DNA of 26,835 nucleotides from Pseudomonadota bacterium (lineage in GTDB: Bacteria > Pseudomonadota > Gammaproteobacteria > Pseudomonadales > Pseudomonadaceae), in assembly GCA_023388335.1 (NCBI GenBank), contig JAEWGL010000192.1, forward strand, positions 1-26,835. The letters are read 5' to 3'. The position numbers and the translations under genes are program-made. Positions 1 to 6,572 of this stretch are shown one piece after another. The notes below the pieces were generated by a model. The model saw only the letters and a list, made by a program, of their open reading frames with translations, made no database searches and was not told the origin of the DNA. Position 1 is the stretch's first letter. The number at the start of each line of letters is the position of its first letter.

Positions 1-560
1 TCAAGCTGGGTGACAGCGTTGCCGTCAACGGTGTCTGCCTGACCGCCGTCGAGCTGCCGGGCGATGGTTTCTGGGCTGATGTCAGCCGCGAAACCCTGGA
101 GTGCACCGCCTTCGACGACCTCAAGAGCGGCAGCCCGGTGAACCTGGAAAAGGCCCTGACCCCGACCACCCGCCTGGGCGGCCACCTGGTCAGCGGCCAC
201 GTCGACGGTGTTGGCGAGATCGTCTCGCGCAGCGATAACGCGCGCGCCATCCAGTTCCGCGTGCGCGCGCCCAAGGAGCTGGCCAAGTACATCGCCCACA
301 AGGGCTCGATCACCGTCGACGGCACCAGCCTGACGGTCAACCTGGTCGATGGTGCCGAGTTCGAGCTGACCATCGTCCCGCACACCCTGTCTGAAACCAT
401 CATGGCCGACTACCGCCCAGGTCGTCGGGTCAACCTTGAGGTCGACCTGCTGGCCCGTTACCTGGAGCGCCTGCTGCTGGGCGACAAGGCCGCCGAACCG
501 AGCAAAGGCAGCGGCATTACCGAAAGTTTCCTGGCCGCCAACGGCTACCTGAAATCCTGA
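1..560 (+). CDS. ribE: Riboflavin synthase, alpha subunit (5' end outside the window)
   Basis: This enzyme dismutates two 6,7-dimethyl-8-ribityllumazine molecules into riboflavin and the pyrimidinedione that RibH recycles. The open frame runs in from base 3 without a start, so the N-terminus is missing. Visible residues begin KLGDSVAVNGVCLTAVE, and GGHLVSGHVDGVG follows around base 177. These are the repeated beta-barrel lumazine-binding motifs (NGVCLT and GHVDG) of the two-domain riboflavin synthase family; the second copy has DGTSLTVN. The 185 or so residues present, against about 215 in the family, suggest that only a short N-terminal piece is lost. The gene ends 19 bp before ribBX and is probably co-transcribed with it. 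The symbol ribC is also used for this enzyme in some species. Identification is firm. Confidence 0.96.
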   Translation, partial: KLGDSVAVNGVCLTAVELPGDGFWADVSRETLECTAFDDLKSGSPVNLEKALTPTTRLGGHLVSGHVDGVGEIVSRSDNARAIQFRVRAPKELAKYIAHKGSITVDGTSLTVNLVDGAEFELTIVPHTLSETIMADYRPGRRVNLEVDLLARYLERLLLGDKAAEPSKGSGITESFLAANGYLKS

Positions 561-579
561 TCTGAGAAGGGGGTGCCGC

Positions 580-1671
580 GTGGCGCTCAACAGCATCGAA
601 GAACTGGTGGAAGACATCCGCCAGGGCAAAATGGTCATCCTCATGGACGACGAAGACCGCGAGAACGAAGGCGACATCATCATGGCCGCCGAGTGCTGCC
701 AGGCCGAGCACATCAACTTCATGGCGCGCTACGCCCGTGGCCTGATCTGCATGCCGATGACCCGCGAGCGCTGCGAAACCCTCAAGCTGCCGCTGATGGC
801 GCCACGCAATGGCTCGGGCTTCGGCACCAAGTTCACCGTGTCCATCGAGGCCGCCGAAGGCGTCACCACCGGCATCTCCGCCGCCGACCGCGCGCGCACC
901 GTGCAGGCGGCCGCGGCCAAGGACGCCAAGGCCGACGACATCGTCAGCCCCGGCCACATCTTCCCGCTGATGGCCCAGCCTGGCGGTACCCTGGCCCGCG
1001 CCGGCCACACCGAGGCCGCGTGCGACCTGGCGCGCATGGCCGGATTCGAGCCGAGCGGGGTGATCTGCGAGGTCATGAACGATGACGGCACCATGTCGCG
1101 TCGCGCCGAGCTGGAAGTCTTCGCCGCCGAGCACAACATCAAGATCGGTACCATCGCCGACCTGATCCACTACCGAATGATCCACGAGCGTACCGTTCAG
1201 CGGGTTTCCGAGCAGCCGCTGGACAGCGAGCTGGGCCAGTTCAACCTGGTGACCTACCGCGACTCGGTGGAAGGCGACGTGCACATGGCCCTGACCCTGG
1301 GCACCATCCGCGCCGAGGAGCCGACCCTGGTGCGGGTGCACAACATGGACCCGCTGCGCGACCTGCTGCTGGTCAAGCAGCCCGGACGCTGGAGCCTGCG
1401 CGCCGCCATGGCCGCGGTGGCCGAGGCCGGCAGCGGCGTGGTGCTGCTGCTTGGTCACCCGCTCGATGGCGACGTGCTGCTGGCGCACATTCGCGAAAGC
1501 GCCGGCGAAAGCCAGGCCAAGACGCCGAGCACTTACAGCACCGTCGGTGCCGGTTCGCAGATCCTGCGTGACCTGGGCGTGCGCAAGATGCGCCTGATGA
1601 GCTCGCCGATGAAGTTCAACGCGATATCCGGATTCGATCTGGAAGTTGTAGAATACGTGCCCTCCGAGTGA
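580..1671 (+). CDS. ribBX: RibBX: DHBP synthase fused to a degenerate GTP cyclohydrolase II-like domain
   Basis: The N-terminal half (about residues 1-200) is 3,4-dihydroxy-2-butanone 4-phosphate synthase, which makes the four-carbon precursor of lumazine from ribulose 5-phosphate. It carries the acidic metal-binding loop DDEDRENEGD (residues 23-32) and the signature GHTEA. The C-terminal half (about 205-363) has the length and overall pattern of GTP cyclohydrolase II. However, the zinc cysteines (CxxxxxxxxxxCxC, intact in RibA at 5114) are replaced by HNMDPLRDLLLVKQ, and the catalytic arginine region is not recognisable. It therefore fits the RibBX variant known from Proteobacteria rather than a bifunctional RibBA; it is often annotated ribAB or ribBA. 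The start is GTG at 580, preceded by an AAGGGGG ribosome-binding site. The real cyclohydrolase must come from ribA. DHBP synthase activity is very likely; the role of the C-terminal domain is unknown. Confidence 0.93.
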   Translation: MALNSIEELVEDIRQGKMVILMDDEDRENEGDIIMAAECCQAEHINFMARYARGLICMPMTRERCETLKLPLMAPRNGSGFGTKFTVSIEAAEGVTTGISAADRARTVQAAAAKDAKADDIVSPGHIFPLMAQPGGTLARAGHTEAACDLARMAGFEPSGVICEVMNDDGTMSRRAELEVFAAEHNIKIGTIADLIHYRMIHERTVQRVSEQPLDSELGQFNLVTYRDSVEGDVHMALTLGTIRAEEPTLVRVHNMDPLRDLLLVKQPGRWSLRAAMAAVAEAGSGVVLLLGHPLDGDVLLAHIRESAGESQAKTPSTYSTVGAGSQILRDLGVRKMRLMSSPMKFNAISGFDLEVVEYVPSE

Positions 1672-1717
1672 CACAGGCTTAGCTGTCGTCCTGCCGCTCG
1701 TGTCCAAACCCTCCTGC

Positions 1718-1737
1718 AGGCCGCCCGATTGCGGCCT
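1718..1737 (+). terminator. Hairpin between ribBX and ribH, possible attenuator or terminator
   Basis: AGGCCGC and GCGGCCT form a perfect 7-bp stem around a 6-base loop, followed by CGCTCTTTAAG. The T-run is short (three), so termination would be partial at best. It lies in the 91-bp gap between ribBX and ribH, in the sense direction, and could set the ratio of upstream to downstream transcripts or protect RNA ends. Function is inferred from structure only. Confidence 0.4.
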
Positions 1738-1762
1738 CGCTCTTTAAGATGAGAAACCCGCA

Positions 1763-2239
1763 ATGACCCTGAAGACCATCGAAGGTACCTTCATTGCCCC
1801 CAAAGGTCGCTATGCTTTGGTGGTTGGCCGCTTCAACAGCTTCGTCGTCGAAAGCCTGGTAAGCGGTGCCGTTGATGCCCTGGTTCGCCACGGTGTCAGC
1901 GAAAGCGACATCGTCATCATCCGTGCGCCCGGCGCCTTCGAAATCCCGCTGGTTGCGCAGAAAGTCGCTCAACAAGGCGAGTACTCCGCAATCGTCGCCC
2001 TGGGCGCGGTGATCCGTGGCGGTACCCCGCACTTCGAATACGTGGCGGGCGAATGCACCAAGGGCCTGGCCCAGGTGTCCATGGAGTTCGGCGTTCCGGT
2101 GGCCTTCGGTGTCCTGACGGTCGATTCCATCGAACAGGCCATCGAGCGTTCCGGCACCAAGGCCGGCAACAAGGGCGCCGAAGCGGCCCTGTCCGCCCTG
2201 GAAATGGTCAGTCTGCTGGCGCAGTTGGAGGCCAAGTGA
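1763..2239 (+). CDS. ribH: 6,7-dimethyl-8-ribityllumazine synthase (lumazine synthase)
   Basis: This enzyme condenses 5-amino-6-ribitylamino-uracil with DHBP to give the lumazine that riboflavin synthase uses. The 158-residue protein has the usual family length and opens MTLKTIEGTF. Family motifs are clear: VVGRFNSFVVESLVSGA (substrate-binding loop), RAPGAFEIPL, the phosphate/ring-binding stretch ALGAVIRGGTPHFEYV, and FGVLTVDSIEQAIER near the C-terminus. The histidine in TPHFEYV matches the catalytic histidine region. The gene's TGA overlaps the GTG start of nusB by 4 bp, so ribH and nusB are probably translationally coupled, a common Pseudomonas arrangement. Confidence 0.97.
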   Translation: MTLKTIEGTFIAPKGRYALVVGRFNSFVVESLVSGAVDALVRHGVSESDIVIIRAPGAFEIPLVAQKVAQQGEYSAIVALGAVIRGGTPHFEYVAGECTKGLAQVSMEFGVPVAFGVLTVDSIEQAIERSGTKAGNKGAEAALSALEMVSLLAQLEAK

Positions 2240-2736
2240 TTAGCGACGAAAGCGATCGTTTCAACCCGCGCGATCCCAAGCCAGCCGATGCCGGCAAGCC
2301 ATCGAAGAGCGTCAAGCGCCGCGAAGCTCGTCAGCTCGCGACCCAGGCGCTGTATCAGTGGCACATGGCCAAGCACTCGCTGAACGAGATCGAAGCGCAG
2401 TTCCGGGTCGATAACGATTTCAGCGATGTCGACGGTGCCTATTTCCGCGAGATCCTCCACGGGGTCCCGGCAATCAAGGAAGAGATCGACAAAGCACTGG
2501 CGCCTTGCCTGGACCTGGCGCTGGAAGAACTCGATCCGGTCGAACTGGCGGTTCTGCGCCTGTCCACCTGGGAGTTCATCAAGCGCGTCGACGTACCGTA
2601 CCGCGTGGTGATCAACGAAGGCGTCGAGCTGGCCAAGGTCTACGGTGCCACCGACGGCCACAAGTTCGTCAACGGTGTGCTCGACAAGCTTGCGCCACGT
2701 CTGCGCGAAGCTGAAGTCAAGGCGGGCAAGCGCTGA
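2236..2736 (+). CDS. nusB: Transcription antitermination/N-utilisation protein NusB
   Basis: NusB binds boxA RNA together with S10 (NusE) and supports rRNA antitermination. The frame stays open far upstream, but the GTG at 2236, overlapping the ribH stop (GTGA), gives the expected 166 residues. The N-terminus is VISDESDRFNPRD read from GTG, and a Shine-Dalgarno-like TTGGAGG lies within the ribH 3' end. Helical family motifs are visible: KRREARQLATQALYQWHM (helix 1, RNA binding), a central EEIDKALAPCLDLALEELDP, ELAVLRLSTWEF and the C-terminal RVVINEGVELAKVYGATDGH, then FVNGVLDKLA. Placement next to ribH is conserved across gamma-proteobacteria. Confidence 0.95.
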   Translation: MISDESDRFNPRDPKPADAGKPSKSVKRREARQLATQALYQWHMAKHSLNEIEAQFRVDNDFSDVDGAYFREILHGVPAIKEEIDKALAPCLDLALEELDPVELAVLRLSTWEFIKRVDVPYRVVINEGVELAKVYGATDGHKFVNGVLDKLAPRLREAEVKAGKR

Positions 2737-2754
2737 TCCCGGCGCTGTCGGACC

Positions 2755-3720
2755 ATGGGTGAGTTCGAGCTGATCAGCCACTACTTCGCCGCCGCGCCCT
2801 GCGCGCAGGGCGGCGAAGGCGTGGGCCTGGGGATTGGCGACGACTGCGCCCTGCTTAACCTGCCGGCCGGCGAACAGCTGGCAGTCTCGACCGACACCCT
2901 GGTCGCTGGCGTGCATTTTCCCGCGGGCTGCGAGCCCTTGCTGCTCGGCCAACGCTCCCTGGCGGTGGCCGCCAGCGACCTGGCCGCCATGGGCGCCACA
3001 CCCATCGGCTTTACCCTGGCGTTGACCTTGCCCGAGGTCAGCGCGCAGTGGTTGCAGGCGTATGCCGAGGGCCTCAACCGCATGGCTCGCCATTGCGGCC
3101 TTAGCCTGATCGGCGGCGACACCACCCGTGGCCCCCTGAGCATCACCATGACCGTGTTTGGCCGGGTTCCGGCCGGGCAGGCCCTGGTGCGCAGCGGCGC
3201 ACGGGCCGGCGACCTGTTGTGCGTCGGCGGTGAACTGGGCAATGCTGCCGGCGCCTTGCCGCTGGTACTGGGCGAGCGCCAGGCCGAGGCCGCGCTGGCC
3301 GAGCCACTGCTGGCGCACTACTGGTCGCCCTCGCCGCAACTGGCGCTGGGCCAGGCCCTGCGCGGCAAGGCCAGCTCGGCGCTGGACATCTCCGACGGCT
3401 TGCTGGCCGACTGCGGGCATATTGCCAAGGCCTCGCAGGTCGCCCTGCAGGTCGACCTCGAACGACTGCCGCTGTCGCCGGCCCTGCTAGGCTTTTTCGG
3501 CCATGCCGGCGCGCAGCACGCTGCCCTGAGCGGTGGCGACGACTATGTGCTGGCCTTTACCCTGGCGCCGGCGCATCTATCATCCCTGCAGCGGGACGGT
3601 TGGCCGGTCCATGTCGTCGGGCGCGTGCTCGATGGCCAGGGCGTCAGCCTGCACGACCGCCAGGGCCAGGACATCACCCCGACCGTACGGGGCTACCAAC
3701 ATTTTAGGGAGACACCGTGA
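2755..3720 (+). CDS. thiL: Thiamine-monophosphate kinase
   Basis: ThiL phosphorylates thiamine monophosphate to the active cofactor thiamine diphosphate, using ATP. At 321 residues it has the family length and belongs to the PurM/SelD/HypE-like ATPase superfamily. Visible motifs, in order, are MGEFELI at the start, GIGDDCALL (metal/ATP-binding), STDTLVAGVHFP, a SLAVAASDLAAMGA helix, GGDTTRGP, ALDISDGLLADCGH and SGGDDYVLAF near residue 260. The gene sits 18 bp after nusB and its TGA overlaps the GTG start of pgpA by 4 bp, giving a tight ribH-nusB-thiL-pgpA string. The product is relevant to dxs at 8545, a thiamine diphosphate enzyme, although they are not in one operon. Confidence 0.96.
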   Translation: MGEFELISHYFAAAPCAQGGEGVGLGIGDDCALLNLPAGEQLAVSTDTLVAGVHFPAGCEPLLLGQRSLAVAASDLAAMGATPIGFTLALTLPEVSAQWLQAYAEGLNRMARHCGLSLIGGDTTRGPLSITMTVFGRVPAGQALVRSGARAGDLLCVGGELGNAAGALPLVLGERQAEAALAEPLLAHYWSPSPQLALGQALRGKASSALDISDGLLADCGHIAKASQVALQVDLERLPLSPALLGFFGHAGAQHAALSGGDDYVLAFTLAPAHLSSLQRDGWPVHVVGRVLDGQGVSLHDRQGQDITPTVRGYQHFRETP

Positions 3721-4220
3721 CCGACCACCCCAAACAGGTGCCTGCGGAGTTTGTCCCACCTTCGGTCTGGCGCAACCCGTGGCATTTTCTCGCCTTTGGC
3801 TTCGGCTCCGGGACCCTGCCCAAGGCGCCCGGCACCTGGGGCTCGCTGGTGGCGTTGCCGTTTGTGCCGCTGTGGCAGATGCTGCCCGACTGGGGCTACT
3901 GGCTGCTGCTGGGCCTGACCATGCTGTTCGGCTTCTGGCTGTGCGGAAAGGTCGCCGATGACTTGCGTGTGCATGACCATGAAGGCATCGTCTGGGACGA
4001 AATGGTCGGGATGTGGATTACCCTGTGGCTGGTGCCTGAAGGCTGGCTCTGGCTGCTCGCGGGGTTCCTGATGTTCCGCTTCTTCGACATCCTCAAGCCC
4101 TGGCCGATCCGCTGGATCGACCGGCATGTGCACGGCGGTGTGGGGATCATGCTCGACGATGTGCTGGCCGGGGTCTTCGCCTGGCTGAGCATGCAGGTGC
4201 TGGTGTGGGTTCTGGCTTGA
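3717..4220 (+). CDS. pgpA: Phosphatidylglycerophosphatase A
   Basis: This inner-membrane enzyme removes phosphate from phosphatidylglycerol phosphate to give phosphatidylglycerol. The 167-residue product starts at GTG 3717 inside the thiL stop codon. It contains the PgpA signatures GSGTLPKAPGTWGSL (about residues 34-48) and VHDHEGIVWDEMVGMWI, with acidic residues expected to bind Mg2+. Several hydrophobic stretches fit three to four membrane segments: LPDWGYWLLLGLTMLFGFWL, ITLWLVPEGWLWLLAGFLM and the C-terminal VLAGVFAWLSMQVLVWVLA. The family assignment is secure. Confidence 0.95.
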   Translation: MTDHPKQVPAEFVPPSVWRNPWHFLAFGFGSGTLPKAPGTWGSLVALPFVPLWQMLPDWGYWLLLGLTMLFGFWLCGKVADDLRVHDHEGIVWDEMVGMWITLWLVPEGWLWLLAGFLMFRFFDILKPWPIRWIDRHVHGGVGIMLDDVLAGVFAWLSMQVLVWVLA

Positions 4221-4233
4221 CGAGGGCGCGGGA

Positions 4234-5004
4234 ATGGCCATAAGGAGCGTGCTGCTGGCGATGCTGCTGGTGCTGATCGGGAGTGCGCGCGCCGCCGACT
4301 CGGACAGCCATACTCCTACCCAGATTCACTTGGTCAGCGAGGCCTGGCTCGACTACACCAACGCAGACGGCACGGGCCTGGCCTGGGATGTGCTACGCAA
4401 GGTGTTCGAGCCTGCCGGCGTCGTCGTGAAGCTCCAGAGCGCGCCTTACAGCCGCGCCGTCGGCCTGGTCAAGCGCGGCCAAGCCGATGCCTGGGTCGGC
4501 TCTTACCAGGAGGAGGAGGACGACAACCTCTACCCGCGTTGGCATTTCGACATGGACCACATCTACGCCCTCGGCCTGGCTGCCAAGCCGGCGCCGACCT
4601 TGGCGACCCTCCAGCAGTACCGCCTGGCCTGGGTGCGCGGTTACGATTTTCAGCAATACTTGCCCAACATCCAGACCTGCCTGAACAAGCAACGCTGCCG
4701 CGAAATCCAGCGCCGCGAAGGCATCCTGCCGATGCTCGAGCACGACCGGGTGGATTTCTACATCGATGCCCTGACCGAGGTCGACTACGTGCTGGAGCAG
4801 GCCTCTGTCCCCGAGAAGTTCCGCCGCACGCATGTCGCCGAATTGCCGCTGTACCTGGCCTTTGTCAACAACGCCCAGGGCAGGACGCTGAGCAATCTTT
4901 TCGACCAGCGCATGGAAGCCCTGGTGCGCAGCGGCGAGTTACAGCCGATCTTCGATCACTGGAAGCAGCCTTATCCCTTCCCGTCAGGCAGCCAGCCGTA
5001 CTAA
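4234..5004 (+). CDS. Solitary periplasmic solute-binding protein (SBP_bac_3 type)
   Basis: The 256-residue protein begins with a clear Sec signal peptide (basic start, LLAMLLVLIGSARA, cleavage near residues 20-21). What follows resembles the family 3 solute-binding fold used by amino-acid ABC transporters: GLAWDVLRKVFEPAGVVVKL, SRAVGLVKRGQADAWVGSY and DRVDFYIDALTEVDYVLEQ. Two cysteines (TCLNKQRC) lie close together and could form a disulfide in the periplasm. No permease or ATPase gene is adjacent, so it could deliver solute to a distant transporter, act as a sensor or do something else. It lies 13 bp after pgpA and in the same direction, so it is probably read through from the rib/nus operon. 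Ligand unknown. Confidence 0.75.
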   Translation: MAIRSVLLAMLLVLIGSARAADSDSHTPTQIHLVSEAWLDYTNADGTGLAWDVLRKVFEPAGVVVKLQSAPYSRAVGLVKRGQADAWVGSYQEEEDDNLYPRWHFDMDHIYALGLAAKPAPTLATLQQYRLAWVRGYDFQQYLPNIQTCLNKQRCREIQRREGILPMLEHDRVDFYIDALTEVDYVLEQASVPEKFRRTHVAELPLYLAFVNNAQGRTLSNLFDQRMEALVRSGELQPIFDHWKQPYPFPSGSQPY

Positions 5005-5024
5005 GGATCGAACTTTTCGATCTT
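5004..5024 (+). terminator. Hairpin after the solute-binding protein gene
   Basis: AGGATCGAA and TTCGATCTT can form a 9-bp stem (one G-U pair) with a 3-base loop, beginning at the last base of the stop codon. ATCTCCC follows, so there is no good T-run. It is a plausible weak terminator ending the upstream operon before the separate ribA promoter region. Confidence 0.45.
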
Positions 5025-5063
5025 ATCTCCCGGTATTCAGCCTGAGCACCGGGGTCGGGCTGC

Positions 5064-5072
5064 TGATACAAT
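5064..5072 (+). promoter_or_regulatory. Candidate extended -10 promoter for ribA
   Basis: TGATACAAT is an extended -10 (TGn then TACAAT, 5 of 6 to consensus) 41 bp before the ribA GTG. No good -35 is visible at 16-18 bp, which is tolerable for extended -10 promoters. Its position between the hairpin at 5004-5024 and ribA suggests ribA has its own transcription start. Confidence 0.4.
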
Positions 5073-5113
5073 CGGCCCACGTGAAACCCCAAGTTACCAA
5101 TCAGGAGCACAAC

Positions 5114-5731
5114 GTGCCCGTCGTCTTTGTCGCCGCCTCGAAACTGCCTACTCCTTTTGCAATCTTCACCATGCACGGCTTTCTCGATGAAGCCACCGGC
5201 CGCGAGCACGTCGTGCTCAGCCTGGGTGATATTGCCGACGGCCAGCCGGTTCTGGGGCGCCTGCATTCCGAATGCCTGACCGGTGATGCCCTGTTCAGCC
5301 AGCGTTGTGACTGTGGCTCGCAACTCGAGGCCGCGCTGCAGGCCATTGCCCGTGAAGGCCGCGGCGTGCTGCTCTACCTGCGTCAGGAAGGCCGTGGCAT
5401 CGGCCTGCTGAACAAGATCCGCGCCTACGAGTTGCAGGACGGCGGCGCCGATACCGTCGAGGCCAACGAGCGCCTGGGCTTTGCCGCCGACCAGCGTGAC
5501 TACGCCATGTGCTTGCCGATGCTCGAGCACCTGGGCGTACGGTCGCTGCGCCTGATGACCAATAACCCGCGCAAGGTCAAAGCCTTGACCAGCATGGGCA
5601 TTGCCGTCGCCGAGCGCGTGCCGCTGCACACCGGCCACAACCCGCACAACAGTCACTACCTGGCCACCAAGGCCGGCAAGCTCGGCCACATGATGGGCAA
5701 CGAGCACCAGGGCGAGGTCGGCCAGGCGTGA
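5114..5731 (+). CDS. ribA: GTP cyclohydrolase II
   Basis: RibA opens the imidazole ring of GTP, the first committed step of riboflavin synthesis. The GTG at 5114 is preferred over an upstream in-frame start at 5081 because AGGAG sits 7 bases before it and the resulting 205 residues match the family. The zinc site is intact: Cys54, Cys65 and Cys67 in HSECLTGDALFSQRCDC. It is followed by LRQEGRGIGLLNKI (GTP-binding, catalytic Arg) and RLMTNNPRKVKAL. This intact domain complements the degenerate one in RibBX at 580. The gene is separated from the rib operon by the solute-binding protein gene and a hairpin. Confidence 0.97.
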   Translation: MPVVFVAASKLPTPFAIFTMHGFLDEATGREHVVLSLGDIADGQPVLGRLHSECLTGDALFSQRCDCGSQLEAALQAIAREGRGVLLYLRQEGRGIGLLNKIRAYELQDGGADTVEANERLGFAADQRDYAMCLPMLEHLGVRSLRLMTNNPRKVKALTSMGIAVAERVPLHTGHNPHNSHYLATKAGKLGHMMGNEHQGEVGQA

Positions 5732-5762
5732 CCTGGGGGCCGGTAAACCACCCTTGTGGCTG

Positions 5763-6572
5763 ATGCGCGCGTTCCTCTTCCTGCTTCTGTTGTCCGGTAC
5801 TGCGCTGGCCAATGCCGCGCCGCGGGTCATCAGCCTGGCGCCGTCCATGACCGAGATCGTCATCGAGCTACAGGCCGCTGACCTGCTGGTGGCAGTGCTC
5901 GATGGCGGCGAGCGGCCGACGCAGGTGCGGGGGCTACCCTCCGTCGGGCGCCATGGCCAGCTGGACATGGAGCGCCTGCTCAGTCTGAGGCCCGACCTGC
6001 TGCTACTGTGGCCGGGCAGCGTGGCCCCGGCCCAGCGTGACCAGCTGCAACGCCTGGGGATCCCTATCTACAGCGCCGAGCCCCATGACCTTGGTCAGCT
6101 GATCGAGCAGATCCAGGCCATCGGCGAGCGCCTGGGTCGCATCGAGCAAGGTCGCCAGTACGCCACCGCACTGCGCGAGCGCCTGGACGGGTTGCGCGAA
6201 CGTTATCACCGCGACCCGCCGTTGCGGGTGTTCTACCAAGTCTGGGACAAACCGTTGTACACCTTGGGTGGACGCCAGATCGTCAGTGACGCGCTGTCAG
6301 TGTGCGGGGCGCGCAACCTGTTTGCCGACCTTGATACCCCGGCGCCCCAGGTCAGTCTTGAGTCGGTACTGCAGCGCGATCCCGAGGTGATCCTTGCGGG
6401 CGACCCGCGCCAGCTGCAGGCCTGGGCAGCCTGGCCGCAAGTCAGCGCTGTGGCCAGGGGGCGGTTGCTACTGGTGCCGGATCTGGGCCTGGAGCGCCCC
6501 AGTGGGCAAATGATCGAAGCCGTCGCGCGGCTGTGCGAGCGGCTCGACGCTAGAGTGCCGGTGTCCAGGTAA
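5763..6572 (+). CDS. btuF: Cobalamin-binding periplasmic protein (BtuF-like)
   Basis: Class III periplasmic binding proteins of this type carry vitamin B12 or iron chelates to an inner-membrane ABC importer. The protein has a signal peptide (MRAFLFLLLLSGTALANA), then PRVISLAPSMTEIVIELQAA, the typical N-terminal lobe start. After it come VGRHGQLDMERLLSLRPDLLL and a linking helix, and YTLGGRQIVSDALSVCGARN in the C-terminal lobe. I chose ATG 5763 because the signal peptide fits; a TTG at 5754 would add three residues. Its 3' end overlaps btuB on the other strand by 23 bp. The pairing with a B12-type receptor makes cobalamin the best ligand guess. No btuCD permease/ATPase genes are in the window. 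Confidence 0.82.
   Translation: MRAFLFLLLLSGTALANAAPRVISLAPSMTEIVIELQAADLLVAVLDGGERPTQVRGLPSVGRHGQLDMERLLSLRPDLLLLWPGSVAPAQRDQLQRLGIPIYSAEPHDLGQLIEQIQAIGERLGRIEQGRQYATALRERLDGLRERYHRDPPLRVFYQVWDKPLYTLGGRQIVSDALSVCGARNLFADLDTPAPQVSLESVLQRDPEVILAGDPRQLQAWAAWPQVSAVARGRLLLVPDLGLERPSGQMIEAVARLCERLDARVPVSR

Noticed and set aside
517..1707. Open frame of 396 codons antisense to ribBX
   Set aside because: Same reasoning: His/Ala/Gly-rich shadow of a clear gene, with no motif or translation signal.
1969..3420. Open frame of 483 codons antisense to ribH, nusB and thiL
   Set aside because: It crosses three well-identified genes, has a low-complexity Ala/Gln/Arg/His composition and no recognisable domain, so it is a GC-driven shadow.
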